From an uncultured Lachnospiraceae bacterium (GTDB taxonomy: Bacteria > Bacillota > Clostridia > Lachnospirales > Lachnospiraceae): 14,267 nt of DNA. Shown here in pieces: positions 1 to 6,827 of this stretch (position 1 is its first letter; each line of letters opens with the position of its first letter). The stretch is taken from positions 1 through 14,267 of the forward strand of contig CAMWOK010000046.1 in the NCBI GenBank assembly GCA_947175845.1. The letters run 5' to 3'. A program made the translations under genes and the position numbers. The notes under the pieces are model-generated. The model was not told the DNA's origin and did not search any database. It saw nothing but the letters and a program-made list of their open reading frames with translations.

Positions 1-2
1 AT

Positions 3-950
3 TTATGGCGCTTCTGCCGCCGGCTGTGTTCCGGGAAAGGGAGGCGTGATCTCTTTGCGCAGGGACTGGCGGTATTTTGTCGGTGTGCATCCGATATATT
101 TTTTAAAAATCTTATTAAAATAGCTTGTGTTATTAAAACCGACTGCCCCTGCGATCTCCGAGATTGACTCATGTGTTTTGCGCTGCATATATTTTGCGGA
201 CTCCATGATGCGGTATTTCATGAGGTACTCGATCGGCGAGAGCCCGACTGCGCGCCTGAAACAGCGGCAGCATTCACTCTTGCTTACAAGGATGGAGTTT
301 GCGATATCATCCAGAGTGACCGTCTCCATAAAGTGATCCTGGATGTACAGCATTGCCTGCTTTGCGCGCTGCGCGTCCTGGTTTGCGATGCGCGCGGTAA
401 CTCTGGCAGGAGCGTCAGTCCGGGAGGGAAGCTGTCCATACAGCAGTGTCCACAGCTGCAGGATGCAGGCTTTTGACAGCAGTTCATAGCCGGGGGGACA
501 CTCCTGATTGAGTGTGGTCAGCTCCTGCAGGAGCGTCAGAAACTGCGGGTAGAGGCTGTCTGCGCTGTTGATGTGCAGATGGGTGAAGGAACTGTTGGCG
601 ATGATGGGACTGATGTATTTGTTTTCCAGCTCGATCTGCCCCAGACCGAGAATAAATACCGGGTTCACGATGACAGAGCTGTAGATGACACCGTTGGCGC
701 CCGCAGGCGTGATGAAATGCCGGACTTTCTGATTGATGAAAATGATATCGCCCTCGGAGGCGAGCACATTGTCCTCCGCGCAGGTGATGTATGCCTGTCC
801 TTTTAAAATGTATTGAAATTCAATCTCGTCATGCCAGTGCCAGTGGATAATCGGAGCATCCGGGCGGCTGCAGTCAACCGTGGTGACATTCACGGGATAT
901 CCGCTGAGCAGGAGATTTTGTGTGCGCTTTGCATAATATTCAGGTTCCAT
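3..950 (-). CDS. AraC-family transcriptional regulator with cupin sensor domain
   Basis: Predicted cytoplasmic sugar-type regulator of 315 residues. The N-terminal half is a cupin/AraC_binding domain with a histidine-rich strand HWHWHDEIEF at about residues 36-45, which in this family holds the small-molecule pocket. The C-terminal 100 residues (about 198-297) are a double helix-turn-helix AraC domain, with TLDDIANSILVSKS as the first HTH and ISEIAGAVGFNNTSYFNKIF as the second. The start at 948-950 is chosen because GAGGAG lies about 7 nt upstream; an upstream in-frame ATG at 1154 would run through the promoter and the end of the neighbouring gene. The gene has its own extended -10 promoter. 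Its target is unknown: the GH112 operon lies about 7 kb away, so a target beyond the left edge is equally possible. Family assignment is firm, ligand unknown. Confidence 0.93.
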   Translation of the reverse strand: MEPEYYAKRTQNLLLSGYPVNVTTVDCSRPDAPIIHWHWHDEIEFQYILKGQAYITCAEDNVLASEGDIIFINQKVRHFITPAGANGVIYSSVIVNPVFILGLGQIELENKYISPIIANSSFTHLHINSADSLYPQFLTLLQELTTLNQECPPGYELLSKACILQLWTLLYGQLPSRTDAPARVTARIANQDAQRAKQAMLYIQDHFMETVTLDDIANSILVSKSECCRCFRRAVGLSPIEYLMKYRIMESAKYMQRKTHESISEIAGAVGFNNTSYFNKIFKKYIGCTPTKYRQSLRKEITPPFPGTQPAAEAP

Positions 951-997
951 GAAATACTCCTCTCTTCTTGTGGTTTCACAGTCTGTCTGATAAGATG

Positions 998-1006
998 AGT
1001 ATAGCA
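998..1006 (-). promoter_or_regulatory. Extended -10 promoter of the AraC-family gene
   Basis: On the minus strand the sequence reads TGC-TATACT, an extended -10 element, with transcription expected to begin near 991. This gives a 5' leader of about 40 nt before the GAGGAG site and ATG at 950. No good -35 is visible at 17 nt, which is usual for extended -10 promoters. Confidence 0.5.
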
Positions 1007-1024
1007 CACTTTTTGTCTTTTTTA

Positions 1025-1038
1025 CACAAAGATTTGTG
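1025..1038. repeat. Perfect 14-bp palindrome, candidate operator
   Basis: CACAAA-GA-TTTGTG is a perfect inverted repeat lying about 20 bp upstream of the -10 element of the AraC-family promoter, centred near -40. This is a position where a dimeric regulator could act. The function is inference; only the symmetry is seen. Confidence 0.4.
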
Positions 1039-1055
1039 CAGCTTTCAGGAGGTCT

Positions 1056-1083
1056 GCACCGCAAAATATCGGGTGCGCGGTGC
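1056..1083. repeat. Inverted repeat directly after the orphan propeptide gene
   Basis: GCACCGC (1056-1062) and GCGGTGC (1077-1083) can form a 7-bp GC-rich stem with a 14-nt loop, starting at the base after the stop codon of the 96-residue gene. There is no U-tract on either side, so it is not a textbook terminator. It could protect the mRNA 3' end or slow polymerase before the AraC-family gene downstream. Confidence 0.4.
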
Positions 1084-1374
1084 TCACTCAAAGTACAGGC
1101 GCTTTGGCTTCTCGACAAACTCGACTTCATCGAGTTCTGCAAAGGCGTCCACAAAGTCCTCGCGCACGGTTGCGATGGCGTAGCCGTTGATCAGGGGTTC
1201 GATGTGAATGACTTCCGATTCCAGGCGTTCGAGCGGTCCGTGATATTTGACTATCAGCTCCCAGGTTCTCGCGGCGGGTGTGTATCCCGTGCCGAGCACC
1301 TGGGATTTTTGCAGTTCGTCCCCGGTTGCAAAGAGCGCGAGGTTGAGAAGATTTTCCAGTTTTGCGTTTGACAT
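1084..1374 (-). CDS. Stand-alone subtilase (Csp-type S8) propeptide-like protein
   Basis: A 96-residue protein starting LENLLNLALFAT and continuing TWELIVKYHGPL, INGYAIATVRE and EFVEKPKRLYF. As recalled from the family, this is the layout of the N-terminal propeptide of Csp-like S8 peptidases of Clostridia, whose propeptide usually ends in a KPKRL(Y/F)F motif and runs straight into the catalytic domain. Here a TGA follows one residue after that motif and no catalytic domain follows in any frame before the AraC-family gene. There is no signal peptide or membrane segment. AAGGA lies about 10 nt before the ATG, and a candidate promoter overlaps that of the divergent lipoprotein gene. It could act in trans as folding helper or inhibitor of a protease such as the propeptide-less S8 enzyme at 5300-6796. 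A remnant of a broken fused gene is the main alternative, but the intact start, frame and clean end argue for a working gene. Confidence 0.8.
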   Translation of the reverse strand: MSNAKLENLLNLALFATGDELQKSQVLGTGYTPAARTWELIVKYHGPLERLESEVIHIEPLINGYAIATVREDFVDAFAELDEVEFVEKPKRLYFE

Positions 1375-1387
1375 GCGGCGATTCCTT

Positions 1388-1416
1388 TTGACATGGGAGT
1401 GTACTTTTTATATAAT
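1388..1416 (+). promoter_or_regulatory. Consensus sigma-A promoter of the lipoprotein gene
   Basis: TTGACA at 1388-1393 and TATAAT at 1411-1416 are separated by exactly 17 bp, a perfect consensus vegetative promoter. Transcription should start near 1423, about 50 nt upstream of the chosen ATG at 1474. An in-frame ATG at 1393 lies inside this promoter and is therefore not used. Confidence 0.8.
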
Positions 1417-1442
1417 GTATTCATAAAGTTTTGGTGTGTTAA
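1414..1442 (-). promoter_or_regulatory. Candidate leftward promoter of the propeptide-like gene
   Basis: On the minus strand TTAACA (1437-1442) and TACATT (1414-1419) are 17 bp apart, one mismatch from the -35 consensus and two from the -10. The start would be near 1407, giving a leader of about 33 nt. The -10 overlaps that of the rightward consensus promoter, so the two polymerases should exclude each other. Confidence 0.45.
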
Positions 1443-1473
1443 AATAGAATTTTGCGTTGAGAAGGTGATTGCG

Positions 1474-2670
1474 ATGCGCGGCAGGAATGTCCGGACAAGG
1501 GAATATGTGACACGGAAATCAGGAAAGGCTGTGCCAGAAGGGGCGGCGGTGATGGCGCTGTGCATCGCTGTCCTTCTCGGCGGCTGCGGCTACACGCGGG
1601 AAGAAAAGCAGCAGAGGCAGGAGATTGCGCAGACCGGAATGGTGAATGCGGTCGACTATGTTGCGGAGAAATACGGGTTTACTGCACAGGCGGTGCGCGC
1701 AGAGGTGTGTACAGAGCGGGATCATGCATTCAGCAATCCTGTCATGCTGGGGTGTGCCGTAATCGCGATGGATTATGAGGGGAAAGAATTCAGGGTGCAT
1801 ATCGGGGGAGAGGCAGATGCACAGTCGGGCACGGACGATTATCAGCATGATCTGATAACTGCGGAGGCAAGGGATTATTTTGCCGACCTTTTGGGGTATG
1901 AGATACAGGAGTTCTATCTGGATTATAAGGAGCAGGCGGAGGAGGACTACTACGCGGATAGCCAGGAAGTCAACCTGGTCAGCGAGCTGTATGAAGAGGG
2001 GGATATCGAACAGTTTTTGCAGCGTCATCCTACAAACATCCGCATCAATGACTGTACAAATCAGGATTTAACCGGTTTTGCGGACGTGAACGCGGAGGCG
2101 GCAGCTTATTTTGAGCGGTGCGCTGCCGACTGCGGGATGAAAGCCATTCTGATCTCTTACAGGAGTGCGGACGCCTGGCAGGGGGCATCAGAACATGTCT
2201 ATGGATGCTGGGGAATCATGGATTTTTTCATGGAGCAGGATGCACTGTGGATTAATTCGTATGCGGTGTTTGAGAGAGACGTGTTTGGGAGAGACAGCAC
2301 GGTGTACAATCGTTTTGAACTGCAGGAGTATGACGGGATTGTCGCGGCGTACACCGTCAAGGCAGCAGGCGATGATTTGACAGTTGCCTGCAATCAGGTA
2401 ACGTGGCAGGACTTAGGAGAGACAAAGGCTGCCCCTGTGTCAGCCGTGTATTTTGTGGACAGGGAAGCAGCGGGGGAGATTGTGGTCTACATACCAGCTG
2501 AGCGGTTCTTTAAAGAGTGGAAGGGGCGGCAGATTTATATTCAGCACTATGCAGATGGCAAATGGCGGCAGTACGACGCAGATCTGCAGCGCACCAAGGA
2601 CAGGGAGTACGTGTATTTTACAGGCTACAATACCCATGGCGGCGGGTTTGCGTTCGCGGCGTTTCCTTAG
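1474..2670 (+). CDS. Predicted lipoprotein, unknown function
   Basis: A protein of 398 residues that I do not recognise. The N-terminus is rich in Arg/Lys (MRGRNVRTRE...RKSGK), followed by a hydrophobic stretch and a lipobox-like LLGGC with the cysteine at about residue 38, so it is predicted to be lipid-anchored outside the membrane. The mature part is acidic and without transmembrane segments; residues from about 300 look beta-rich and end in an aromatic/glycine stretch. The ATG at 1474 is chosen because AGAAGGTG lies 6 nt upstream and downstream of a consensus promoter; an ATG at 1552 would leave a signal without positive charge. It is divergent from the propeptide-like gene and about 120 bp upstream of the DUF2383-like gene, with no visible terminator between, so the two may share a transcript. 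Confidence 0.82.
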   Translation: MRGRNVRTREYVTRKSGKAVPEGAAVMALCIAVLLGGCGYTREEKQQRQEIAQTGMVNAVDYVAEKYGFTAQAVRAEVCTERDHAFSNPVMLGCAVIAMDYEGKEFRVHIGGEADAQSGTDDYQHDLITAEARDYFADLLGYEIQEFYLDYKEQAEEDYYADSQEVNLVSELYEEGDIEQFLQRHPTNIRINDCTNQDLTGFADVNAEAAAYFERCAADCGMKAILISYRSADAWQGASEHVYGCWGIMDFFMEQDALWINSYAVFERDVFGRDSTVYNRFELQEYDGIVAAYTVKAAGDDLTVACNQVTWQDLGETKAAPVSAVYFVDREAAGEIVVYIPAERFFKEWKGRQIYIQHYADGKWRQYDADLQRTKDREYVYFTGYNTHGGGFAFAAFP

Positions 2671-2716
2671 AGCTGTCACCGATTGAACGAAGCGTTTTGC
2701 CGCATAGGAGGTTAAA

Positions 2717-2800
2717 GTGCCGCGCAGACTGGATAAACTGCACCAAACGGGGAATACTGGTTTTATACAACAAGAAACCAGGAGGTGCAATGATGATTGA
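2717..2800 (+). CDS. Possible 27-residue leader peptide overlapping the next gene
   Basis: A GTG codon 5 nt after a perfect AGGAGG (2706-2711) opens a 27-codon reading frame, VPRRLDKLHQTGNTGFIQQE and seven further residues. Its TGA overlaps the start of the DUF2383-like gene by 8 nt in another frame. The product has no recognisable motif. The strong ribosome site and stop/start overlap fit a translationally coupled leader; a chance Shine-Dalgarno-like sequence is the alternative. Confidence 0.35.
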   Translation: MPRRLDKLHQTGNTGFIQQETRRCNDD

Positions 2801-3227
2801 ACAGGATACCATCCGGCTGCTGCGGGAGTGTGACGCGGGGATTAAGATGGGCGTGGCGTCCATTGACGACGTGCTGGAGTATGTCAGCCATGAGAAGCTG
2901 CGCAGGTGCCTGGAGGACTGCAAGGCAAAGCACGAGAAACTGCAGGGTGAGATACAGGCGCTGCTCACCACATACCACGACGAAGGCAAGGAGCCGAATG
3001 TCATGGCAAAGAGTATGTCGTGGATGAAGACGAATGTAAAGCTGGTGATGAATGAGTCTGACCACACAATCGCAGATCTGATGACAGACGGCTGCAACAT
3101 GGGCGTCAAATCGCTGCACAAATATCTGAACCAGTACAGGGCGGCAGACGAGAATTCCAAAGATATCGCGAAGCGGCTCATCAATATCGAGGAGAAGCTG
3201 ACGCTGGACATTCGGGAATTTTTATAG
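2793..3227 (+). CDS. DUF2383-like four-helix bundle protein
   Basis: A small soluble protein of 144 residues, almost entirely helical by composition, with charged amphipathic stretches (LRRCLEDCKAKHEKLQGEIQ and a later ENSKDIAKRLINIEEKL). It has no signal or membrane segment. Length and pattern resemble the ferritin-like DUF2383/PA2169 family, whose function is not settled; this is recollection, not a search result. Two adjacent ATGs are possible (2790 and 2793). AGGAGG at 2780-2785 lies 4 and 7 nt upstream respectively, so 2793 is preferred. The gene follows the lipoprotein gene and ends directly at an intrinsic terminator. Confidence 0.75.
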   Translation: MIEQDTIRLLRECDAGIKMGVASIDDVLEYVSHEKLRRCLEDCKAKHEKLQGEIQALLTTYHDEGKEPNVMAKSMSWMKTNVKLVMNESDHTIADLMTDGCNMGVKSLHKYLNQYRAADENSKDIAKRLINIEEKLTLDIREFL

Positions 3228-3266
3228 GAAGGACGGGCATTTTTGCCCTGTCTTTCCTGTTTTTTT
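3227..3266 (+). terminator. Intrinsic terminator after the DUF2383-like gene
   Basis: A GC-rich stem (GGAAGGACGGGCA against TGCCCTGTCTTTCC) with a short T-rich loop, followed by TGTTTTTTT. The stem begins at the stop codon. This is a strong Rho-independent terminator closing the lipoprotein/DUF2383 unit. Confidence 0.88.
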
Positions 3267-3296
3267 GTACAATGTGTTTAAAATTTGTATTATTTG

Positions 3297-3325
3297 TTGA
3301 CCGTTTCCCGATTTTCAAGTATAAT
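3297..3325 (+). promoter_or_regulatory. Sigma-A promoter of the chemoreceptor gene
   Basis: TTGACC (3297-3302) and TATAAT (3320-3325) are 17 bp apart, one mismatch from consensus. The start should fall near 3332, giving an unusually long leader of about 200 nt before the ATG at 3533. No other good promoter is visible before 7970, so this one may drive the chemoreceptor, protease and GH18 genes together. It is not a flagellar sigma-D type promoter. Confidence 0.75.
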
Positions 3326-3532
3326 TATGGTAAATATTTGCCAAGAATATCACAGAAAAAGTTGTACAGTTTGGTATTTTTGTAGGCTTTTTTTCTTGTA
3401 ACTATGTGGAGACAGGATGTTATGGTATTTTTCACAAATAAGTACGTTGTAAAATAATTGAAAATAACAGTTCAGACTGACGCAGGCAGGACAGCGGGGA
3501 ACTGTTATCGGCGAAAGGATTTGGTTACAGGT
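3326..3532 (+). other. Long AT-rich 5' leader with a 10-bp stem
   Basis: This gene-free stretch is the predicted untranslated leader of the chemoreceptor gene. It holds a near-perfect palindrome at the transcription start (GGTAAATATTTGCC, 3329-3342), a 10-nt direct repeat TGGTATTTTT (3372 and 3423), and a perfect 10-bp inverted repeat, ATAACAGTTC (3464-3473) with GAACTGTTAT (3499-3508), enclosing a 25-nt GC-rich loop. The stem sits just before the likely ribosome site AAAGGA near 3514. It does not contain the conserved core of a c-di-GMP-I riboswitch. A regulatory role is inference. Confidence 0.5.
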
Positions 3533-5239
3533 ATGGAGAGTAAAAGAGCAGGATCTACAGGGGAAACATTGGGAAAAAACAGCCAAGTTGCGCGGCTGAA
3601 AAAGATTGTGAAGCAGACAAAGGGGTCGTTGGTGCTCGGTGTTGTTCTGCTCGCGCTGTTGTTTTTTGCCAGTATCGGCTATGAGGTGGTCGCGACGGAG
3701 CAGCTTGAGAGCACAATGTACCTGAATCAGTACCGGCTGGGTTCCAAGGCGCTGACGACGGCGGTGCAGTCCTACGCGGTGTCTGGAAATGAGATATACT
3801 ACGATGCCTACATGAAGGAGCTCAACACGGACAGGAACAGGGATGTTGCGTGGGCCGGCCTTGAGGCGAACAATATCAAGGACCATGAGTGGGCGGAGCT
3901 CGAGGAGATTGCGGCGCTCTCCAACAATCTGGTGCCGCTCGAGGAGGAAGCGATGGCGGCCGTGGCGGCCGGGGATGTTACCGCGGCGACGGAGTTTGTG
4001 TTTGGGGAGGAGTACTCCAACACGATTCAGAAGATTAACTACACGACAGACGATGTCATCACGAAGATACAGGAGCGCCTGGACACGACCAAGAAGCTGT
4101 TTATGTCGATACAGATTCTCTGTGCGGTTGCTTTTCTGGCAGGGTTTATCAGACTCGCGCAGCAGTGTCTGAAGACAATCAGCTTCTCGCAGCAGGAGCT
4201 GCTCACACCGATCATCAAGGTTTCCGAGCAGATGACGCTGCTGGCAGACGGAAATCTTCATGCGAAGCTTGACCTGAAGGAGGATGACAGCGAGGTTGGA
4301 AACATGGTTTCCGCCATCCGCTTTATGAAGGACAATATGGCAGCCATCATTGATGAGATCTCCTACATACTCGAGCAGATGGGACAGGGGAATTACATCG
4401 TGTCAGTGGAGCAGAACTATGTCGGCGAGTACGTCAGGATCAAGGATTCGCTGAATAGGATCATGGAGGATATGCGCAAGACAGTGCGTACGATACAGGA
4501 TGTGGCGAAGGAGATTGACAGCGGTTCCGGACAGCTTGCGTACGCGGCGGATGATCTGGCGACGGCATGTACGGGGCAGGCGACGGAGGTTTCGGGTCTG
4601 GCTGCGCTTCTGAATGAGCTCAACAACAGTATTGAATACAATGAAAAAGAGGCCGAAGAGGCTGTGAAGATAGCAAATCTGGCAAGCTCCACACTGATTG
4701 TGGGCGCACAGAAGATGCAGGAACTCAGAGATGCCATGTCCGATATCAACCAGTGTTCGGAGCAGATTATCGCGGTGATTGCGGCGATATCTGATATCGG
4801 TGAGGAGATTGACCTGCTCTCGCTCAACGCGTCGATCGAGTCAGCCAGGGCAGGGGAGGCAGGAAGAGGTTTTGCAGTCGTGGCAGAGCAGGTGAAAAAG
4901 CTTGCTGAGGCGTCCCAGAACGCGGTGGGTCAGACGTCCGAGCTGATCAAGAGAACCGTGGAGTCCGTGGAAGTCGGCACGCGGATTTCGCAGGAGGCTG
5001 CCGCAAATATGGAAGAGGTGCAGATGGGCGCCGAGGAGACAACCAGCCGCATTAATAGTATTGTGGAGAAGCTACGGTGCGAGGTTGAGAGCATTAACAA
5101 TATCAATGACAGTATCGGCGTGGTGGCAGGACTGGTGGACAACAACTCCGCGACCTCACAGGAGACGGCGGCGGTCAGCGAACAGCAGAAGGCCCAGGTG
5201 GAGTCCATGGTTGAGCTGGTAAACAGATTCAAGGTGTAA
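3533..5239 (+). CDS. Methyl-accepting chemotaxis protein
   Basis: A chemoreceptor of 568 residues. After a basic cytoplasmic tail come TM1 (about 32-48), an extracellular helical ligand domain of about 140 residues of four-helix-bundle type, TM2 (about 190-208), a HAMP region (about 210-275) and the cytoplasmic signalling domain. The hairpin tip that binds CheA/CheW is clear at about residues 422-460 (LNASIESARAGEAGRGFAVV). SATSQETAA near 540 looks like a methylation site. Start choice is uncertain: a TTG at 3458 has no ribosome site, and the ATG at 3533 has AAAGGA about 13 nt upstream, further than usual, but gives a normal N-terminus. The ligand cannot be told from sequence. The gene is followed after about 60 nt by the protease gene without a terminator, an unusual partnership. 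Confidence 0.93.
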   Translation: MESKRAGSTGETLGKNSQVARLKKIVKQTKGSLVLGVVLLALLFFASIGYEVVATEQLESTMYLNQYRLGSKALTTAVQSYAVSGNEIYYDAYMKELNTDRNRDVAWAGLEANNIKDHEWAELEEIAALSNNLVPLEEEAMAAVAAGDVTAATEFVFGEEYSNTIQKINYTTDDVITKIQERLDTTKKLFMSIQILCAVAFLAGFIRLAQQCLKTISFSQQELLTPIIKVSEQMTLLADGNLHAKLDLKEDDSEVGNMVSAIRFMKDNMAAIIDEISYILEQMGQGNYIVSVEQNYVGEYVRIKDSLNRIMEDMRKTVRTIQDVAKEIDSGSGQLAYAADDLATACTGQATEVSGLAALLNELNNSIEYNEKEAEEAVKIANLASSTLIVGAQKMQELRDAMSDINQCSEQIIAVIAAISDIGEEIDLLSLNASIESARAGEAGRGFAVVAEQVKKLAEASQNAVGQTSELIKRTVESVEVGTRISQEAAANMEEVQMGAEETTSRINSIVEKLRCEVESINNINDSIGVVAGLVDNNSATSQETAAVSEQQKAQVESMVELVNRFKV

Positions 5240-5299
5240 CAGCTCGAAGCCGTCTGGCATATGATGATAGCAAGATAAGATGTGGCACGGAGTTTTGCG

Positions 5300-6796
5300 A
5301 TGAACGACAAGGAAAAGGTACAGTCCTGCATTACACAGGTGACACAACAGGAGCCATATCTTACAGGAGAAAACGTGATTGTCGCTGTTCTTGACAGCGG
5401 AATAGACTATTTCCTGTCAGAATTTCGCAATGCAGACGGGCAGACGCGCATTCTGGCGATATGGGATCAGACACAGCAGCCTGATACACATCAGGGGCGG
5501 ACGCCTCCTCCGGGATACCGCGAGGGGGTGCTGTACACAAGAGAGATGATTAACGAGGCACTGGCTTTGGGGCGTGAAAACGGTCAAAAGCTGGTGCCTG
5601 TTTTTGATTTGTCAGGGCACGGGACTGCGGTGGCAGGCGTTGCGACCGGGACGGCAATGGGAGTTGCGCCCCGTGCGGATCTGCTGATTATCCGGCTTGG
5701 AAATCCGCAGGCGGACTCTTTTCCGCGGACAACGCAGCTGATGCGCGGTATTGATTACGCAGTAAAGCTCGGTGTGGAGCTGGATAGGCCGGTTGCGGTA
5801 AACATCAGTTTTGGAAACACGTACGGAGACCATCTGGGCAATTCCCTGCTGGAGCGCTTTGTCGACAACGCCTCCGAGATCGGCAGAAGTATTCTGATCA
5901 TAGGAAGTGGGAATGAGGGGGCGTCGAGGGGGCACACTGCCGGTGTGGTGCGGGAGGGCAGCCGCACGGTGGAGCTTGCGGTGGCGGATTACGAGACCGG
6001 ACTCAGCATCCAGCTGTGGAAGTTTTATCAGGATGTATTTAATATGGTCCTCACGTCGCCAAGTGGCGCGCAGCTGACGCTGGAGCTCGCGCAGCTCAGG
6101 GAGGCGCAGGCGGTCAGGAACACATTGGATCGGACACAGTTACTGTGTTATCTGGGAAAACCGCTTCCCTACAATGTCCAGCAGGAAATCTTTATTGACA
6201 TGATACCGACGGAGCGCTATGTGGACAGCGGCGTGTGGCGCATTGAGCTCCGGCCGGTTTCTTTAGTGACCGGGGAATATCGGTTTTATCTTCCCGGCTA
6301 TGCAGCGAGAAACGCAGCGACCGGATTTTTTCTGCCGACGCCGGAGATGACGGTGACGATACCCGCGACGGCGAGGCGCGCTGTCACAGTTGGCGCGTAT
6401 GATGTATCGCGCAGAAGCTATGCGGACTTTTCGGGGCGGGGATATGTATACCGGTATGATGACGGGAGGGTGGACACAGCGGGAGGGCAGCAGATTATCG
6501 CGGAAGTGAAGCCCGATCTGACAGCGCCGGGCGTCGATATCACTGTGCCTATGGTAAACGGGGGATATGAGCAGGTCTCGGGAACTTCCTTCGCAACGCC
6601 CTTTGTCACAGGGGCGGCTGCGCTGCTGATGGAGTGGGGCATCGTCCGCGGAAATGACCGCTTCCTGTATGGTGAGCGCCTGAAAGCAGCACTGATACGG
6701 GGCGCACAGCCATTGCCGGGGGTGTCAGTCCGGCCCGATAGCAGAATTGGCTGGGGTACGTTATGTGCGCAAAAGGCATTGGAGAGTATGCAGTAG
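5300..6796 (+). CDS. S8 (subtilisin-like) serine protease of the Csp type, lacking its propeptide
   Basis: A subtilase of 498 residues with the full catalytic set: Asp32 in AVLDSGIDY, His107 in SGHGTAVAG, oxyanion Asn205 in GSGNEG and Ser430 in GTSFATP. A long insert between Asn and Ser (roughly 215-355) matches the extra beta domain of Csp-like clostridial subtilases, whose known members cleave the cortex hydrolase precursor pro-SleC in spore germination. There is no signal peptide. Family members normally begin with a propeptide of about 90 residues; here the protein opens just after the point where it would end, and a stop codon lies in frame at 5276. The ATG at 5300 has GGAG 7 nt upstream; a GTG at 5282 would add six residues (MARSFA) that still resemble the family junction but has no ribosome site. 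All active-site residues are present, so it should be active if it can fold, perhaps with help from the separate propeptide-like protein at 1084-1374. Confidence 0.93.
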   Translation: MNDKEKVQSCITQVTQQEPYLTGENVIVAVLDSGIDYFLSEFRNADGQTRILAIWDQTQQPDTHQGRTPPPGYREGVLYTREMINEALALGRENGQKLVPVFDLSGHGTAVAGVATGTAMGVAPRADLLIIRLGNPQADSFPRTTQLMRGIDYAVKLGVELDRPVAVNISFGNTYGDHLGNSLLERFVDNASEIGRSILIIGSGNEGASRGHTAGVVREGSRTVELAVADYETGLSIQLWKFYQDVFNMVLTSPSGAQLTLELAQLREAQAVRNTLDRTQLLCYLGKPLPYNVQQEIFIDMIPTERYVDSGVWRIELRPVSLVTGEYRFYLPGYAARNAATGFFLPTPEMTVTIPATARRAVTVGAYDVSRRSYADFSGRGYVYRYDDGRVDTAGGQQIIAEVKPDLTAPGVDITVPMVNGGYEQVSGTSFATPFVTGAAALLMEWGIVRGNDRFLYGERLKAALIRGAQPLPGVSVRPDSRIGWGTLCAQKALESMQ

Positions 6797-6827
6797 AAAG
6801 ATGGAACAGAATAGGAGAGGATCGAGT

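Noticed and set aside
1056..1083. Intrinsic terminator after the propeptide-like gene
   Set aside because: The stem is present but no U-tract follows on the minus strand; kept only as an inverted repeat.
951..1154. Longer N-terminus for the AraC-family regulator
   Set aside because: It would run through the promoter and overlap the propeptide-like gene; GAGGAG supports the start at 950.
1393..1473. Upstream in-frame ATG for the lipoprotein gene
   Set aside because: It lies inside the -35/-10 promoter region and has no ribosome site; the ATG at 1474 has one.
3458..3532. c-di-GMP-I riboswitch in the chemoreceptor leader
   Set aside because: ACGCA and AGCGGGG fragments recall the class, but the GCAAACC and tetraloop/receptor parts are missing and the spacing is wrong.
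3350..4261. Minus-strand open frame opposite the chemoreceptor start
   Set aside because: Composition is that of a reverse-complement shadow, and it covers the chemoreceptor promoter leader.
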